Assembly: GCF_032062135.1 (NCBI RefSeq)
Contig: NC_092861.1
Location: forward strand, 60,824,058 to 60,888,057
Source: Pyxicephalus adspersus
Lineage: Eukaryota; Chordata; Amphibia; Anura; Pyxicephalidae
Reading direction: 5' to 3'
DNA: 64,000 nucleotides
Under the pieces are notes generated by a model that saw only the letters and a list, made by a program, of their open reading frames with translations, was not told the DNA's origin and did not search any database. Shown in pieces: positions 35,165-47,455 of this stretch. Every line of letters starts with the position of its first letter. The stretch's first letter is position 1. The translations under genes were made by a program, and so were the position numbers.

Positions 35165-38100
35165 TTTCTTTGGGTTCCTTCCTAAGCACCTTGCTCATAT
35201 TACTTTCCAAACTTTTAAATGTAGTCAGCAATAGCAAAGTAATTTGTCAACTTCACTGATTAGCTCTTTGAGTGCTTCCATATTTTTAGTCCTGAATTAA
35301 AGAAATGAATCCGTATTTCCTGAAGTACTGCAATATCCACATTGAATAATAGATGCTGCTAGGACACTGTCCAATTCAAAAGGACGAATACATACAAATA
35401 AAGAGAATTAACTAATGCTTCCAGAAAGCTTCTGGCTTGTGGCCTTAAACACTTAGGTTACATTAAAAGTATATGAACATGGCTTTAAATAAGCAGAATG
35501 ATTAATGTGAATTCAGATTACTGATAGAGATCTTTTTCACCAGAAAGGCTTTTTAAGTTTATTATGTTTAACCCCTACTTCCCCCTTTGATTGCTGGATA
35601 AAAACAACTAATACCTAAAAGCCATTTTGCATTTATTTTTGGGGTCAAAAGTCTTTCCTTTTTGGACAGCATGGGAGCGGGAAGTACTTCTTTTCATGTT
35701 CACTGCCTGGGTAATATGGACACTACCTACTGCCTCTCATGCTTCATAATGCTACAATGGTCACAAGACCATTAGTCGCCATTAGATAATCAGTCTCACT
35801 CCTAAGAGGACATTTTGGCCAGGCACACATGACTGTGTGCTTAGGCCAGAATGGGGTAAAAACTACATTAACCCAAAGATAAACTCTGAATGAAATCAAT
35901 ACCTAATTAATATGCTATTTACTGATCTTTTCTAATTGAATTTGTATTGTTGCATTAAATCAAAGCTCACTAGTTTGAAAGTCCCCATCTTAAAGTATGC
36001 AAATGTGGAGTTTTGTCTTACTCTGATATGTTACACTGATTTTACCTGCTGGTTTTTGTTCCTTCTTAGCAGCTGCTTAGATTGCTGATTTTGAAGACAA
36101 CCAGGACAGTTTGAAAGAGAGGTTAAAAAATAACAACAATAAGATGCAATCTGCACCAATTGGAAGGTGTTAAAGTGCCCCAAAACACCTCAGAAATGCT
36201 TAAAAACGCATGTAAATGTTTAAAAAGGCCCTATTGTAATTAACTGAGCATTGTTGGTTGTTAGGTGTTTTTCCTATTCTAATGCTTTTCTTGTATGAGA
36301 AACTCACACAAAAAAAGGTATTTTGTCTTGGAATTTTTGTGCAATTTTTTATCAAACATATTTTTATGTGTCAAAATGATGGTCATTGGAATTATTTCTA
36401 AATATAATAAAAAAAAAATATAATAAACATTTTAAAGTTAGGATTTTGTGTGGTACACAGAATATAGAAATACAAGTAAGTGCCAGGATGACAAGAAGTT
36501 TCCCAACCCCATGAGGTCCTAAATATATATAATCTGATTCACCACATGCAAATAGTTGCAACCTGAGGTGCTCATGACTGCTCAGATTGTGGAGCTTTGC
36601 CTGTTAGGATAATCTGGCACATAAGGCATACAGACCCCAAGAGTTGTGATGAGTTGTGATATACTGCCAGATATGACTTTAAAACCAGTATCCTCTCAAC
36701 ACTCAAAAATATTAACCTTTGGTAAGTCTGTTTCTTTTAAAAAAAATAACAAATAGGTTCTTTAGGAGGAAGGGTCAGGCGGAAGACTGAGACATCCATG
36801 ACTGCCAGACATAATTGGTCTCCTACACAAAAAGTGAGTCTTTAGATAGATGCAGCTTCCCTTTTTATGACCTCTTTTATTAGAAGGACATCTGGTGGAG
36901 GCAATTTAAACTCTGGAGCTTTGTCGTTGAGGAATTTTTGGATTGCAAAGTTGTGCAATTTTGCAAATGATAAGAAATAGAAATAGAAATGTTATAAACA
37001 GTGTTCCTTGGGACCCGGAAGTTAGCCTGATATGTTTATCATCGAAATGCTGTCTCTCACTTGTTCATCTTGGAGTGCAAAATCTGTATCTGCTAGTCCT
37101 TCACTTGGAGGAAATGTGTGAAAGCCAGATTTTTTAGGCCTTTTCCAAATACCCTGTTCATGTTTACATGTCAGTGTGCTGCAATGATTTTTTTAAACTG
37201 CTCCCCTTGATTCACAAAAATGCATAGCCTACTTGCACATTATGCCAAACTTACCAACTAGACCTCCATTTGTGCAATGTAAGGTCTATACTTTTCCTCT
37301 TTACTTTGTTGCCATCTTTGTTTTTCCTGTTCTTCTAGGTATGAAGTCGGTGCAGCCACAGCTGACATAACAATTGAGCGTTGACATAACAATTGAGCAA
37401 CAGTTACAATGTCCTGGCTCCTGAATTTTACAGATGTTGCGTGTCTCAGTGTACAATTTATAGAAAATTTATAGCAGAAAAAATAAGGTAAAAAAGACTC
37501 CAGCAAGGAGTGTAAGCGCTCATTGCTTCCAGAATAAACTGTCAATTTATTAGGCAGTAGTAACTAAAGAAAAATCAAACTCTTTTCTTCTTTCTTGGAT
37601 ATTTGCATCAGATTAGGAGCACAAGGCACATTATCTTGTGTAGGTTTTTCAGATAGTCTGCATTTTCTGAAATATTAAAGTGATTAATGGTCTTTGTAAT
37701 CTCTTATCAGTTTAGAAGTCCATTAGCATAATTACTGTGTCTGCACACAGACTGAGTTATACAAGGCACAAATATAGACTTTGCCAACATTTTCCTTTAA
37801 TGCCTTAACTGTTCATCTGTTGGAAATTCTGTTACATTTTTTTCTACGCTTTCAAGTAGTTTTTACCTTATTCTCAAAGGATGTTTGCCTCTTTTTTACG
37901 CAACTTAATACAGATTGAATGGACTTTCATGAAAAATGTGCAAAACTGCTGCCATTCCTCCTGGGCACAACTGTGATAATAAGTCCATACCCCTCTTGTG
38001 ACAGCGATGGCCTGTCCACAGCCATGTCTTGGTTTACTTTTTTATTCTGCAAATCTCTGTTCTGTTAGAAGTGTGGAGTGGTTTGCAGGAAAGGACATTT

Positions 38101-39298
38101 GGGGTCAAGTTTACTGGAAGTAGACTTTGGTGACACAATCTCTCCAATAGTATATTTATGTTCTATAAATGATATATATGAGCATAGTGTTGGGAAAGAG
38201 ATATTAGATAGAATGACTCGTTTTCCTTTTGTTTAATTTAACTAACTATGCTTGGATCAGGAATGAATCCAATGGTCCATTGTTGTCACCCATAGTCAAA
38301 ATTATATTTATGCCATGCAGACATAAATCGAGTGAATGCATGTAGACAAGAATCGGCCTCAAGGAGTCTAAAGAGGATCAGCAGCACTGAGATGTAACAC
38401 AAGTTGAAAAAGAATGTGGCCATATTGACCATATTGACCAGTTTATTTATTTTAGGTTTGAAGAATAAAGGGCTAGGAACAATTTAAAAAAAGATAAATG
38501 GATAGGATGCAGCCCTGGTGAGGGTTAGTTAATTTGCACATGGGATTAAAAATTAAAAATGTACTTGACTGCTGTTGACAAAAAAATGTGGTAATTTTAA
38601 AGATAGAAAAAAAGCCAAAAGTAGCCTTCTGGTTATATTCCTACTAGAATAACTGATGAAACAAAATGTAGAGCATACACTTATTCCACAACAGCTGCAC
38701 ATCCAAGCTAATAAATTAAAGTCATCTGAAGATGGAAAATCTATTTAAACTTTCACTGTTGCCCTAAAGAGTCATGCATCACAGTAATATGCATTATGAG
38801 GAAGAGATATGATTCAGCAGAAAACACCTCTATAAGTAATATAAATGTTTTATTGTTTACTTCTAGAATGCAACCCATTTTAGGGGAAGCTAAATATAAA
38901 TAGACCTTGTATCCAGATCATTCATTTAAACCTGCTTCCTATAAACTTCTATGTGCCTTTAATATAGGTTTTATGTGTGTTATGTAACATGTAAAAGCCA
39001 TCTTGGGTATAATGTTAGATACCTCAGCAGACTTAGCCATGATGTACAAAGATGGAGGGTGGGATTGACTCTCCCAAAGAAGTCAAATTTGCTAGCAAGT
39101 TTATTGGTGCATTGCTCCTAGAGGAATAAACAAGAAAAATGTGGCTAAGAAGCCTTTAAATTATTTGATCATTCCAATCTAACAGTTGTTTTATTTGGTG
39201 ACACTTGCTTTGGTTTTAGTTGATATATGGTTGTTCACAATAGGTTATTTCTAATGTTCTTTAAATATTATAATCAATTATTACCATGCTTTGAGTCA

Positions 39299-39300
<2 letters not shown>
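35162..39300 (+). other. Intron sequence, little recognised
   Basis: AT-rich. A 20-bp direct duplication (TGACATAACAATTGAGC) lies at 37361-37399. No transposon end or supported exon was found. A small segment at 36076-36167 looks exon-like but is unconvincing. Confidence 0.4.
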
Positions 39301-39301
<1 letters not shown>

Positions 39302-39338
<37 letters not shown>

Positions 39339-39361
39339 CATACACACACACACATATATAT
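39302..39361. repeat. (TA)n / (CA)n microsatellite
   Basis: A TA run at 39302-39336 is followed by GACATACACACACACACA and ATATATATGTGTCA. TGACATACACACAC and the ATATGTGTCA end are partly complementary. Confidence 0.9.
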
Positions 39362-40404
39362 GTGTCATGGTGAATGTTCGTTAGTATGGTTTTTGGTATT
39401 ATGTGCAAATTGTATTATTTTTTAAAAATAGGTAACTTACTTGGTATGTGGTAGTTCATGTGGAAAGTGGATTGATGTCAAATCAAAAGAAAGCAATAAT
39501 TTACTTGTTATGAGATAAGAAAAGAAATGCGGCTGTAGGTATAGTAATATATGGATAAGTGGAGTATGGTATCTGGTAAAGGATATAGAAGAATTACATT
39601 TTTTATTTGCTAATAACGAGAGGGGAGGAGTATTTCTTTATTTTATCTAGTAGAATGTAGTAAAGTGTCTACTTATAGATGTATATGTGAGGAGAAAGAC
39701 AGGAGTCTTGGGTAGGTAAATTGGAGCCAAACCTAATCAAGTCCTTGAAAAAAAGAGATATTGGAAGAATAGAGGTTGAATCAAATGAAAAGAATGATGA
39801 AGATGAGCTGGGTAAAAAAAAAAGTAGAATTTACATGTGAATTTACATTTATTATATAGATACCAGCCTATACTAGTTATCTCTGAAGCATTGGACTATA
39901 CACGTCTCATTCGTACCCCTGAGAAAGCCAAACAGGCGAAACGCGTCAGCTAACAAGACGTTTTTGGGTTTATATGTCCCAGATACCGCTTACAATTTGA
40001 GTAGAAACTCTTTCTTATAGTTCAACAGTCCCTACCCCATGAAATTTAATATGTGATGGACAATCAAATGGCTTGATGTATATATTATCCATATGTATCA
40101 CCTCTATGTAAATACATTAATTGAAGCATATCCGGTAAACCCCTTGGTTTTTCTTTTCTCTTCTTTTCTATATTTTAATATTTATTGTATTTCAGGGGTG
40201 GCTATACAAACATATATATGCATCGACCTTGCAACTACTAAGAGGGAAGGTGAACATACCATAAAGTTTCTTATCTGTTCTAATCAGTTAAGATATTATT
40301 TCTGTCACTTTGGTTGCTGTGGGTAACTGCAGTGTCACATCACCATCGTAAGAGGAGTCTATTGCATATATACCTTTAGTTTAAGTACAAAAAATTAAAA
40401 ATTA
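39362..40404 (+). other. Non-coding DNA around hammerhead-like copy 2
   Basis: AT-rich with no repeat ends. It holds the motif at 39919-39947. The boundaries of any element carrying that motif are not visible. Confidence 0.35.
39919..39947 (+). ncRNA. Hammerhead-like motif (copy 2), one core change
   Basis: CTGAGAAAGCC, loop AAACA, GGC, GAAAC, GCGTC. It follows the pattern of the other copies but has A where the core expects G (the second G of CUGANGA). It ends in GTC, the preferred hammerhead cleavage triplet. Flanking complementarity for stem I is not evident. Probably inactive. Confidence 0.35.
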
Positions 40405-40856
40405 CCGTATTTTTCGGACCATAAGACGCACTTAAGTATGTTTATGTTTGCGGGGTGGGGTCTGCAATATATGTATGTGTGGGATGATGTGGAGAGATGT
40501 TTTTCACTGTGTCAGATGCGGCTCCATCTCAGGTATGATGGGTAAGTTTGATAAGAATGAAAGGGGAATTTGTGCTTTGGAAAATGTTAGGGTAGATGCT
40601 TGTACTGAAAGGGGGTTATTTTTGCTTCTGTGGAGGAAGGAAAGTGTGTTGGTTGTTTATGAGCTCTGCAATGTGTTGCATAATATTGACTTTTGCACTG
40701 TGCATTACATACTCCTGATCCCTGTGCTCGGAGTTACCTCCTCCTGTCCTCCAGACTCTACATTACATACTACTGATATATGCACTGCAAACTTCTAATC
40801 TCTGCAGTCTGCTATTTACGGTACCAAACCCTTCACTGACCATCATTGCCCTCATA
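40405..40856 (+). mobile_element. One-ended pogo-type element with a novel interior
   Basis: CCGTATTTTTCGGACCATAA at 40405, preceded by TA, is the terminus seen at 9519 and 45172. The following 420 bp differ from those MITEs and include an open frame (40448-40798) without a recognisable domain. The expected right terminus is missing; instead another pogo-like terminus starts at 40857. It may be a different subfamily truncated by the second insertion. Confidence 0.45.
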
Positions 40857-41522
40857 CCGTGTTTCCCCCCCCGAAAAAAAGACACTGTCCTATATTTATT
40901 TTTCCTCAAGAAGATACAAATATGGCTTATTTTCAGGGGATGTCTTATTTTTATTAAGTATGGTACAACAATCTACATTTATTCAAATATAATTAAGTCG
41001 TCTTCTTCTGGAACATCGTCATAACTCTCCAATTCTATTCTGAATTTTATGCAACTCTATTTCATTTAGAACCATTGGCCCCAATCTTTCATGTTGAGCA
41101 TTGAGCTTTCATTATATAAGCAGCTCTTATCCATGTAACCTGCTCGGAGTGCATTGGCAACAACACTGTCAGTGATTTAATCCTATGAATTCTTCACCCA
41201 AATCACGACCTCTTGCAGGCTAGGTTTCACAAAGTTTCCACGCTGATTTCTTGTCATTCTATTTTCAATGTAGTCTTTCAGGCGACGTTAGTTTTCAGGC
41301 GACCTGAACCACACTTGCGCTTCTTAGCATTTTCTCTGTCCACCTGTAGACTGAGGTTATCGTATTCTGCCTGCCATTTTTGCACCATTCGGATATCCAA
41401 CTTCTTCTCTTTGCAGAAAGCGGTAAGATTCTTGTCCTGGGAGTCCTCCACAATTCCTTTCTTGTACTCAACAGAATAACTCTTTCTTTTTGCACTCATC
41501 TTGTCTGGGGGTACAGATACTC
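40857..41522 (-). mobile_element. Pogo-like transposon, one terminus, internally deleted
   Basis: Terminus CCGTGTTTCCCCCCCCGAAA at 40857, preceded by TA, followed by GGCTTATTTTCAGGGGATGT. This is another ATAAGAC-type terminus typical of pogo relatives. The transposase remains lie on the minus strand. The right end is hidden by the assembly gap. Confidence 0.65.
40975..41499 (-). pseudogene. Pogo-like transposase lacking its DDE core
   Basis: The start at 41499 reads MSAKRKSYSVEYKKGIVEDS. With FCKEKKLDIRMVQKWQAEYD it forms a Brinker/pogo-type helix-turn-helix DNA-binding domain of about 60 residues. At about 41285 the sequence jumps straight to a C-terminal segment (GNFVKPSLQEVV, then ITDSVVANALRAGY and an acidic tail ending DDVPEEDDLII), which contains stops. 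The roughly 250-300 residues of catalytic domain expected between them are absent. The copy is an internal-deletion derivative that might at most encode a DNA-binding fragment of about 75 residues. Confidence 0.65.
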
Positions 41523-42312
41523 NNNNNNNNNNNNNNNNNNNNNNNNNNNNNNNNNNNNNNNNNNNNNNNNNNNNNNNNNNNNNNNNNNNNNNNNNNNNNN
41601 NNNNNNNNNNNNNNNNNNNNNNNNNNNNNNNNNNNNNNNNNNNNNNNNNNNNNNNNNNNNNNNNNNNNNNNNNNNNNNNNNNNNNNNNNNNNNNNNNNNN
41701 NNNNNNNNNNNNNNNNNNNNNNNNNNNNNNNNNNNNNNNNNNNNNNNNNNNNNNNNNNNNNNNNNNNNNNNNNNNNNNNNNNNNNNNNNNNNNNNNNNNN
41801 NNNNNNNNNNNNNNNNNNNNNNNNNNNNNNNNNNNNNNNNNNNNNNNNNNNNNNNNNNNNNNNNNNNNNNNNNNNNNNNNNNNNNNNNNNNNNNNNNNNN
41901 NNNNNNNNNNNNNNNNNNNNNNNNNNNNNNNNNNNNNNNNNNNNNNNNNNNNNNNNNNNNNNNNNNNNNNNNNNNNNNNNNNNNNNNNNNNNNNNNNNNN
42001 NNNNNNNNNNNNNNNNNNNNNNNNNNNNNNNNNNNNNNNNNNNNNNNNNNNNNNNNNNNNNNNNNNNNNNNNNNNNNNNNNNNNNNNNNNNNNNNNNNNN
42101 NNNNNNNNNNNNNNNNNNNNNNNNNNNNNNNNNNNNNNNNNNNNNNNNNNNNNNNNNNNNNNNNNNNNNNNNNNNNNNNNNNNNNNNNNNNNNNNNNNNN
42201 NNNNNNNNNNNNNNNNNNNNNNNNNNNNNNNNNNNNNNNNNNNNNNNNNNNNNNNNNNNNNNNNNNNNNNNNNNNNNNNNNNNNNNNNNNNNNNNNNNNN
42301 NNNNNNNNNNNN
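41523..42312. other. Assembly gap (790 N)
   Basis: A run of N. The 39-bp tandem array starts on its right edge, so unresolved copies of that array may fill part of it. Open frames drawn through it are artefacts. Confidence 0.99.
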
Positions 42313-42530
42313 TACTGTATTATACAGGGAGTCCACGAGTTGAAAGAATATTACTGTATTATACAGGGAGTCCCCGAGTTGAAAGAATATTACTGTATTA
42401 TACAGGTAGTCCCCGAGTTGAAAGAATATTACTGTATTATACAGGTAGTCCCCGAGTTGAAAGAATATTACTGTATTATACAGGGAGTCCCCGAGTTGAA
42501 AGAATATTACTGTATTATACAGGGAGTCCA
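42313..42530. repeat. 39-bp minisatellite made from a Tigger-like terminus
   Basis: Units start at 42313, 42352, 42391, 42430, 42469 and 42508, exactly 39 bp apart. Each contains TACTGTATTATA, then CAGGTAGTCCCCGAGTTG or a close variant, then AAAGAATAT. The last one runs on without a break into the MITE body, so the unit spans the element's outer boundary. Units differ at one to three positions, so the array is young. Confidence 0.9.
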
Positions 42531-42740
42531 TGAGTTAAGGACATCTGACATACCGACAACTTCTAAATTTGAATGGGGCTTCACTGCTTGTTGTGTGCAG
42601 GACAGAGGCTTGATAGGGGGGATGGGGGTGGTTTGCATGACTGGCAGAAGAAATCTTTAACACATCTTGTAATATCTTGTAACCCATTAATGACCAAGAC
42701 AAACTCTGCAGTTGTTTCTTTTTGCATATTAAAGCACATT
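42521..42740 (+). mobile_element. Tigger-like MITE, left half
   Basis: From CAGGGAGTCCATGAGTTAAG it follows the copy at 32579 (ACATCTGACATACCGAC, GTTTGCATGACTGGCAGAAG, TTGTTTCTTTTTGCATATTA) and then stops matching after AAAGCACATT. The right half is missing. Confidence 0.75.
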
Positions 42741-45048
42741 AAGTTTCTGTTCACCAGTATGATCACTGGAACCCTGTTCTTGCACATAGGAAATACGTCA
42801 CCCCCTAATCATGCCATCTAAAATCAGGTCAATGGTTATATTTTACTACTCTAAATTGTAGAAGGTTACTAAAATACATCTTTATTTAATAGATTCTTCA
42901 GATAGCTAAACAAATCAACATTTGCATTCTAAGTATATTATCCCTTGGACTCCCTTGGTTTTCAGGCAGACCTTGGAATTGTGAACATCAATATTTACAT
43001 TGCTAAATGAATGAATGTTTTGCTGCCTAATGTCATGGAACTCATTATAACTGAAAAAGATTATACATTAAATTTATGTCAATTATTCATAGCCCCGAAA
43101 AACAACTAAACAAGATTTTAATTACAGCTGAAATTATGAGCTATTTAGTAGAGAAACAATGATAATTAATCTCTCAATGGTACCAAACTATTTTTGGAAC
43201 TTCTCTTTTATCATCATAGACCATTACTTATACACAAATAAAACAAGCTAAGGGACCAGTTTACTAATTTTGTAAGATAATATGGCACTGCAGAAACTAG
43301 AAAATGTCGGTACACATGTAGTAACAAAAGAAAAGCAATGTCGAATTCAACAAAAAGTATATAACCCCAATTTTGGGACTGCTTTCGGTGGAAAAAAGAA
43401 TAATGAGGTTTAGTTTCGACTTTAGATTAACTATTTTGAAAAATAAAATGTGTGTAAATGCCACTAATACTGCCAACATCACTCAACTGAAGAGAAAGTA
43501 ATCTTCTGTGTCACCCACTGCGCTCAGTGGTTCCTCCCACTGACCAATGCATTACTATTGTGTCCTGAAGGGACTTAGGGGATGGTAGAAGAAACCATTT
43601 AGCTCAGCGGGTAGGAGTGCACAGGACACTGATACTTTCGAAGTTGGTTTCTGAAAACATTTCATTCATAGATTCTTGCTAAATAAAACGTTTTTACATG
43701 GCATTGACAATGGGAGACGTAGGTATTCACTCTATTCTTAACAGGTACATGCATTTTATAGTTACATTTTAATGATCTACATAAGTTACCTTAAAGTGTA
43801 CCTTAGCATTAAACATATTACTATTAAAATTATCATTAGAAATGTTTATTGCTCCTCTCAGAAATCGCGATACTCATAACAAATTCCTTCTATTTTTCCC
43901 ACACAGGATATGGTTTTTGTTCACTCAACATTCTGGGTCAGCATCTACTTCCTGTGGTGGGAAATAATGGTTGTGTATGTTTTTAGTGTGTGAACATTTG
44001 CTAAGGGCTAATAGAAAATTAATGGGTGCACAAACACATTTGTTCCTTGTGCTGTTGCATAAAAAGATGCATTATGTGCACCAAGTTTAAAATCTGAAAT
44101 AAAAGCAGTCATAACAGTTGATTTTTATGCATTCCCCCACCTCCCTCCCCCTGCCTTTTCTTTGCTCCAGGGAGTGCTCTTGTACATTGAAGTGCAACTT
44201 TAATGTTATTAATAGGAATTGTGTGGAGTTGTGTAAATAGTGTAGTGAGTTTAGAGTCACCTTTTTAGATGTGTCCTTTTCAGACTCCTGATTTACAATG
44301 TTCCTTATGAGAGAGAATCTACTTAGACACTACAGCATTAGACACTACAGCATATCACACAAAGGCAATGTAAAACCATTTATCTTCACCAACAAACTGG
44401 CATTTTTGTCATGGAGGATTTATTGTATTGTGGAAATGCACCCGATTCTGCAGACAGGTGATAATTTCCTAAGCATTTTTTGCTGCTTTTCTGGGCTCTG
44501 AGAGTTAAATTGAAAGAGTGGAAAAAATTGGGAAATATACATCCCTTTCTCATCTACACATAGCCACCCACAATCTCAGATTTTATCCATGGACTGGAGT
44601 TCTTCCTCGGTACTTCACAATGCTGACCCTCTACTGTACATTACCCAAGGTCCTAACCTGCATCCGCCCAGGCTAATGGTCCCCATCCAGACCATTATCA
44701 TGCACCACTTTTAATAAATTGCACTGCATTCTAATTGTATTGTAATGGACTGGTTTTACAAACAAAACAATGATTTATATCGCATATTTTTCTTTTTCTT
44801 TTTTACTTTTTAACATATATTTGCTGAACAGATCTACAAAATAATAAAAAAAACAAAATATGATTTTGTTTTAAATAATTCTAAAAAGATTAGTAACCTC
44901 AACCTGAACAATATGCTGGTTACTGAAAAAAAGTTGTATATTACTCAAACATTTCTGGGGTTAAATAAGAACTTCAGTAAGGATAAAATACATTATCCCA
45001 GGTTATATCCACTTTCTGTGCTATCAGGAGAAAAGGCGGAGGGGGGGC
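42741..45048 (+). other. Intron or intergenic sequence, nothing recognised
   Basis: AT-rich. A 15-bp duplication (TTAGACACTACAGCA) lies at 44323-44352. No supported exon. Confidence 0.4.
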
Positions 45049-45172
45049 TATACAGGGGGGACGGGACAGCAGCTGGGGAGGATACATTTTGATACATTTG
45101 GACCATAAGACGCAGGGACATTTTCCCCCCACTTCTGGGGGGAAACAGTGCGTCTTATGGTCCGAAAAATAC
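45049..45172. mobile_element. Truncated pogo-type MITE, one end
   Basis: The reverse complement begins CCGTATTTTTCGGACCATAA and follows the left end of the 9519 element almost base for base through AAATGTATCAAAATGTATCC to GTCCCCCCTGTAT. The inner and far ends are absent. The high similarity suggests both copies are fairly recent. Confidence 0.75.
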
Positions 45173-45944
45173 GGTATACTTCATAGTAGGATGCACACGC
45201 TGCATCAGGTAAATGCACAAGGTAAAATAAAGTAGCCCTCATAGAGGATATATATGGATACACATATGTGTATATATTTAAAGAAATGTAAATAGCCTTC
45301 CTTTAGAAAAGCAACTGTCATGCTGTCACTCACTACAAGGTGAGGGAATCCTATATTGTGTAACAATTGTCCTCTGTAGGTTGGTATCATGTGATACATT
45401 CTGGTTTTGTAATAATTGTAAATTGGACATCCCCAGCTTCCCCTGACATGGATTTTGTAGTACAGAATAAAAGGAAATAATTCTAGCTTCACTAAACAAC
45501 ACATAAAATATTTAGGTCATATTCGTTTTCTAAAGGCAGCCTCCACATTTTGACTGAGCACTATTACTTAATTGCTTCTAATGTATCTGACTCATAACCT
45601 ATTGAGACTGTAATCTCATATCGTTTGGTACATTTGGCATTAATATACACTTCCTAATTAATTGCATCTAAATGTTCAGCTGCACATTTTCTAAAATGAA
45701 GAATTATTCCATTGCCTAAGATCTTGTGAACAGGTGGCTAAATGGCAATTTTCCTGTATATTTAAATGCAATATATTATATTATTCTGTATACAATGTAG
45801 AAATAAAATATATATAAGATAAAAGGTCACTGTATGGTTCAAATGGTGTCGAAATCAAATGAGCCAACCTCTGAGATATAGATAATTTAAAAAGGAGCCA
45901 GAAGTAGGTTTTTTGGCTACTTAAATTTCAATTAAAACAGAATT
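45173..45944 (+). other. Nothing recognised
   Basis: AT-rich. The open frame at 45504-45205 (minus) has no domain support. Confidence 0.4.
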
Positions 45945-46654
45945 CAGATCTTTCAAATATGGAGCCCAGATGGGTACACTTTATCATAATTTCTGGAAAT
46001 GCCCAAATATTAAGCAATTCTGGAGGCAAGTAATACAATATATTCATAGATATCTAGTAAATTACATACCATTCACACCAGAATGGGTAGTCTTTGGTTT
46101 AGTGGAGTCCAGTTTACCAGGGGCACCAAATGATTAGCACTCTTACTCTCGGCTATTGCTAAGAAAACCATTTTTCATTGCTGGTTAGAACCCTCTCCTC
46201 TAAGGATGCGTCTCTCTATGACTAAACTACAAGAACTATTCAGAATAGAATGGATAGAGGCTTCATTCCACAAAGAATCTAAAACTCAAATCTTTATTGA
46301 AACATGGGAAAGTTTTATTGACACACTAAACCTAGCTAACAAAACAAAATTGTACAACTGTTTCTTGTCACATGGTACCTTGAAAGAGAATTAATACATG
46401 ACCCTCCTATTGTTATGTAACTGTTAATTCTGCCTATTTTGCTGCACTACCATTGCTGTATAATTGTTGTATGTTCCATTGAAAAGTATTGACCTACTTC
46501 TTTGACTGCTATGAAAACATGTTTATCACTAACGTTGCAAATGTTATATCATTTGTTCTTTCTTTTATTCTTGATTACTGGTTGAAAAAAGAAATAGTTG
46601 TATTTTATTTTTCCACTGATTATCCTCAATAAAATTATATTAAAAAAAAACTGA
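45945..46654 (+). pseudogene. L1/Tx1-type LINE, ORF2 C-terminus and 3' end
   Basis: Broken frames give GTLYHNFWKCPNIKQFW, a typical word near the end of L1/Tx1 ORF2, and then, after several stops, MTKLQELFRIEWIEASFHKE and TWESFIDTLNLANKTKLYN. A 3' untranslated part follows, ending CAATAAAATTATATTAAAAA, a polyadenylation signal with an A-run. It is a 5'-truncated, decayed insertion in plus orientation. Confidence 0.65.
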
Positions 46655-46879
46655 ATTCAGTCATAACAGTACATTAAAAAATAAGATAGATATATAGACA
46701 CAAATACCAAAGATGCATGTTATGGACTGCACTTTTTAATGCATTCAAATCATGCAATACTGGAAGGCGGTACCTTTTTATACTAGACATAAATATCAAT
46801 TGTGATGCTTGAGTGTGGTCATATTTGTATCAGCCCATGTCATATGTAATTGGAAATCTTTGTATTGAAGAGTTAGGAT
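46655..46879. other. Nothing recognised
   Basis: AT-rich spacer between the LINE end and the hammerhead-like copy 3. Confidence 0.35.
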
Positions 46880-46925
46880 CATCAACCCGATCATCAACCT
46901 CGCCTAAGTGGCTTCCTCAGGGGAG
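46880..46925 (-). ncRNA. Hammerhead-like motif (copy 3), decayed core
   Basis: On the minus strand: CTGAGGAAGCC, loop ACTTA, GGC, then GAGGTTGATG in place of GAAACGCGTC. The first half matches the shared pattern, while the GAAA half is mutated. It is followed by a 12-bp duplication GTTGATGATC. Inactive as it stands. Confidence 0.3.
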
Positions 46926-47424
46926 TTTGAGACTTCTATTCTGGTTCGGATAGAAATTTTGTAAACAGAATTAGTTGGCAAGATGCATCAATCTCGGAAG
47001 ACTAGTTGTTTGCTGATGTATCTTGCATTAAAAATGTTATAAATTTAAGTGTTTCTTAGGTTGTTGTATTAGTGTCCCACAGGAGGGGGACAGTCTTCCT
47101 ACAGGTAAGGTAAAAGAAGGGTCTTTTCCACAGATGGAATACACCAGTGTTGATGACTTTCCGAATAACAATGAGTCTTAGGTAAGCTGTGAAGTACATA
47201 AGAAACAGTGTCTGGTTTCTGTGCTGGAATCAGTGCCTCGTTTATGACCAGATGGTGGAGTTCTGGTGAAATTCTAATCCAAAATGATGCGTGTAAGGAG
47301 ATGTATAGAGTGAAGAGACTGCTCTGCAGTATTTGGCCAGCACCGTGTCCAATGTCTGGGGGGAGGAGGAAAGTCCAGCCACGTATGATCCGTCCTTCAG
47401 GCATGTGCACAAAGGGAGTCCCCG

Positions 47425-47455
47425 AGACGCCGCCTCCTACATATAGAGGCGGACC
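47425..47455. repeat. Hairpin at the centre of a head-to-head region
   Basis: CCGCCTC and GAGGCGG flank CTACATATA, forming a GC-rich 7-bp stem. The minus-strand motif at 46.9 kb and the plus-strand motif at 48.06 kb point away from it at roughly similar distances. Confidence 0.5.

Noticed and set aside
36076..36167. Exon-like segment reading IADFEDNQDSLKERLKNNNN
   Set aside because: The acceptor is plausible, but both possible donors are weak and leave in phase 2, which fits neither neighbouring exon candidate.
40448..40798. 116-codon frame as a gene
   Set aside because: No domain or splice support; it lies within a one-ended transposon remnant.
41278..42660. Open frames of 280-426 codons across the N run
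   Set aside because: They exist only because N is read as open. The left part is the pogo fragment and the right part is the 39-bp repeat, whose length is a multiple of three.
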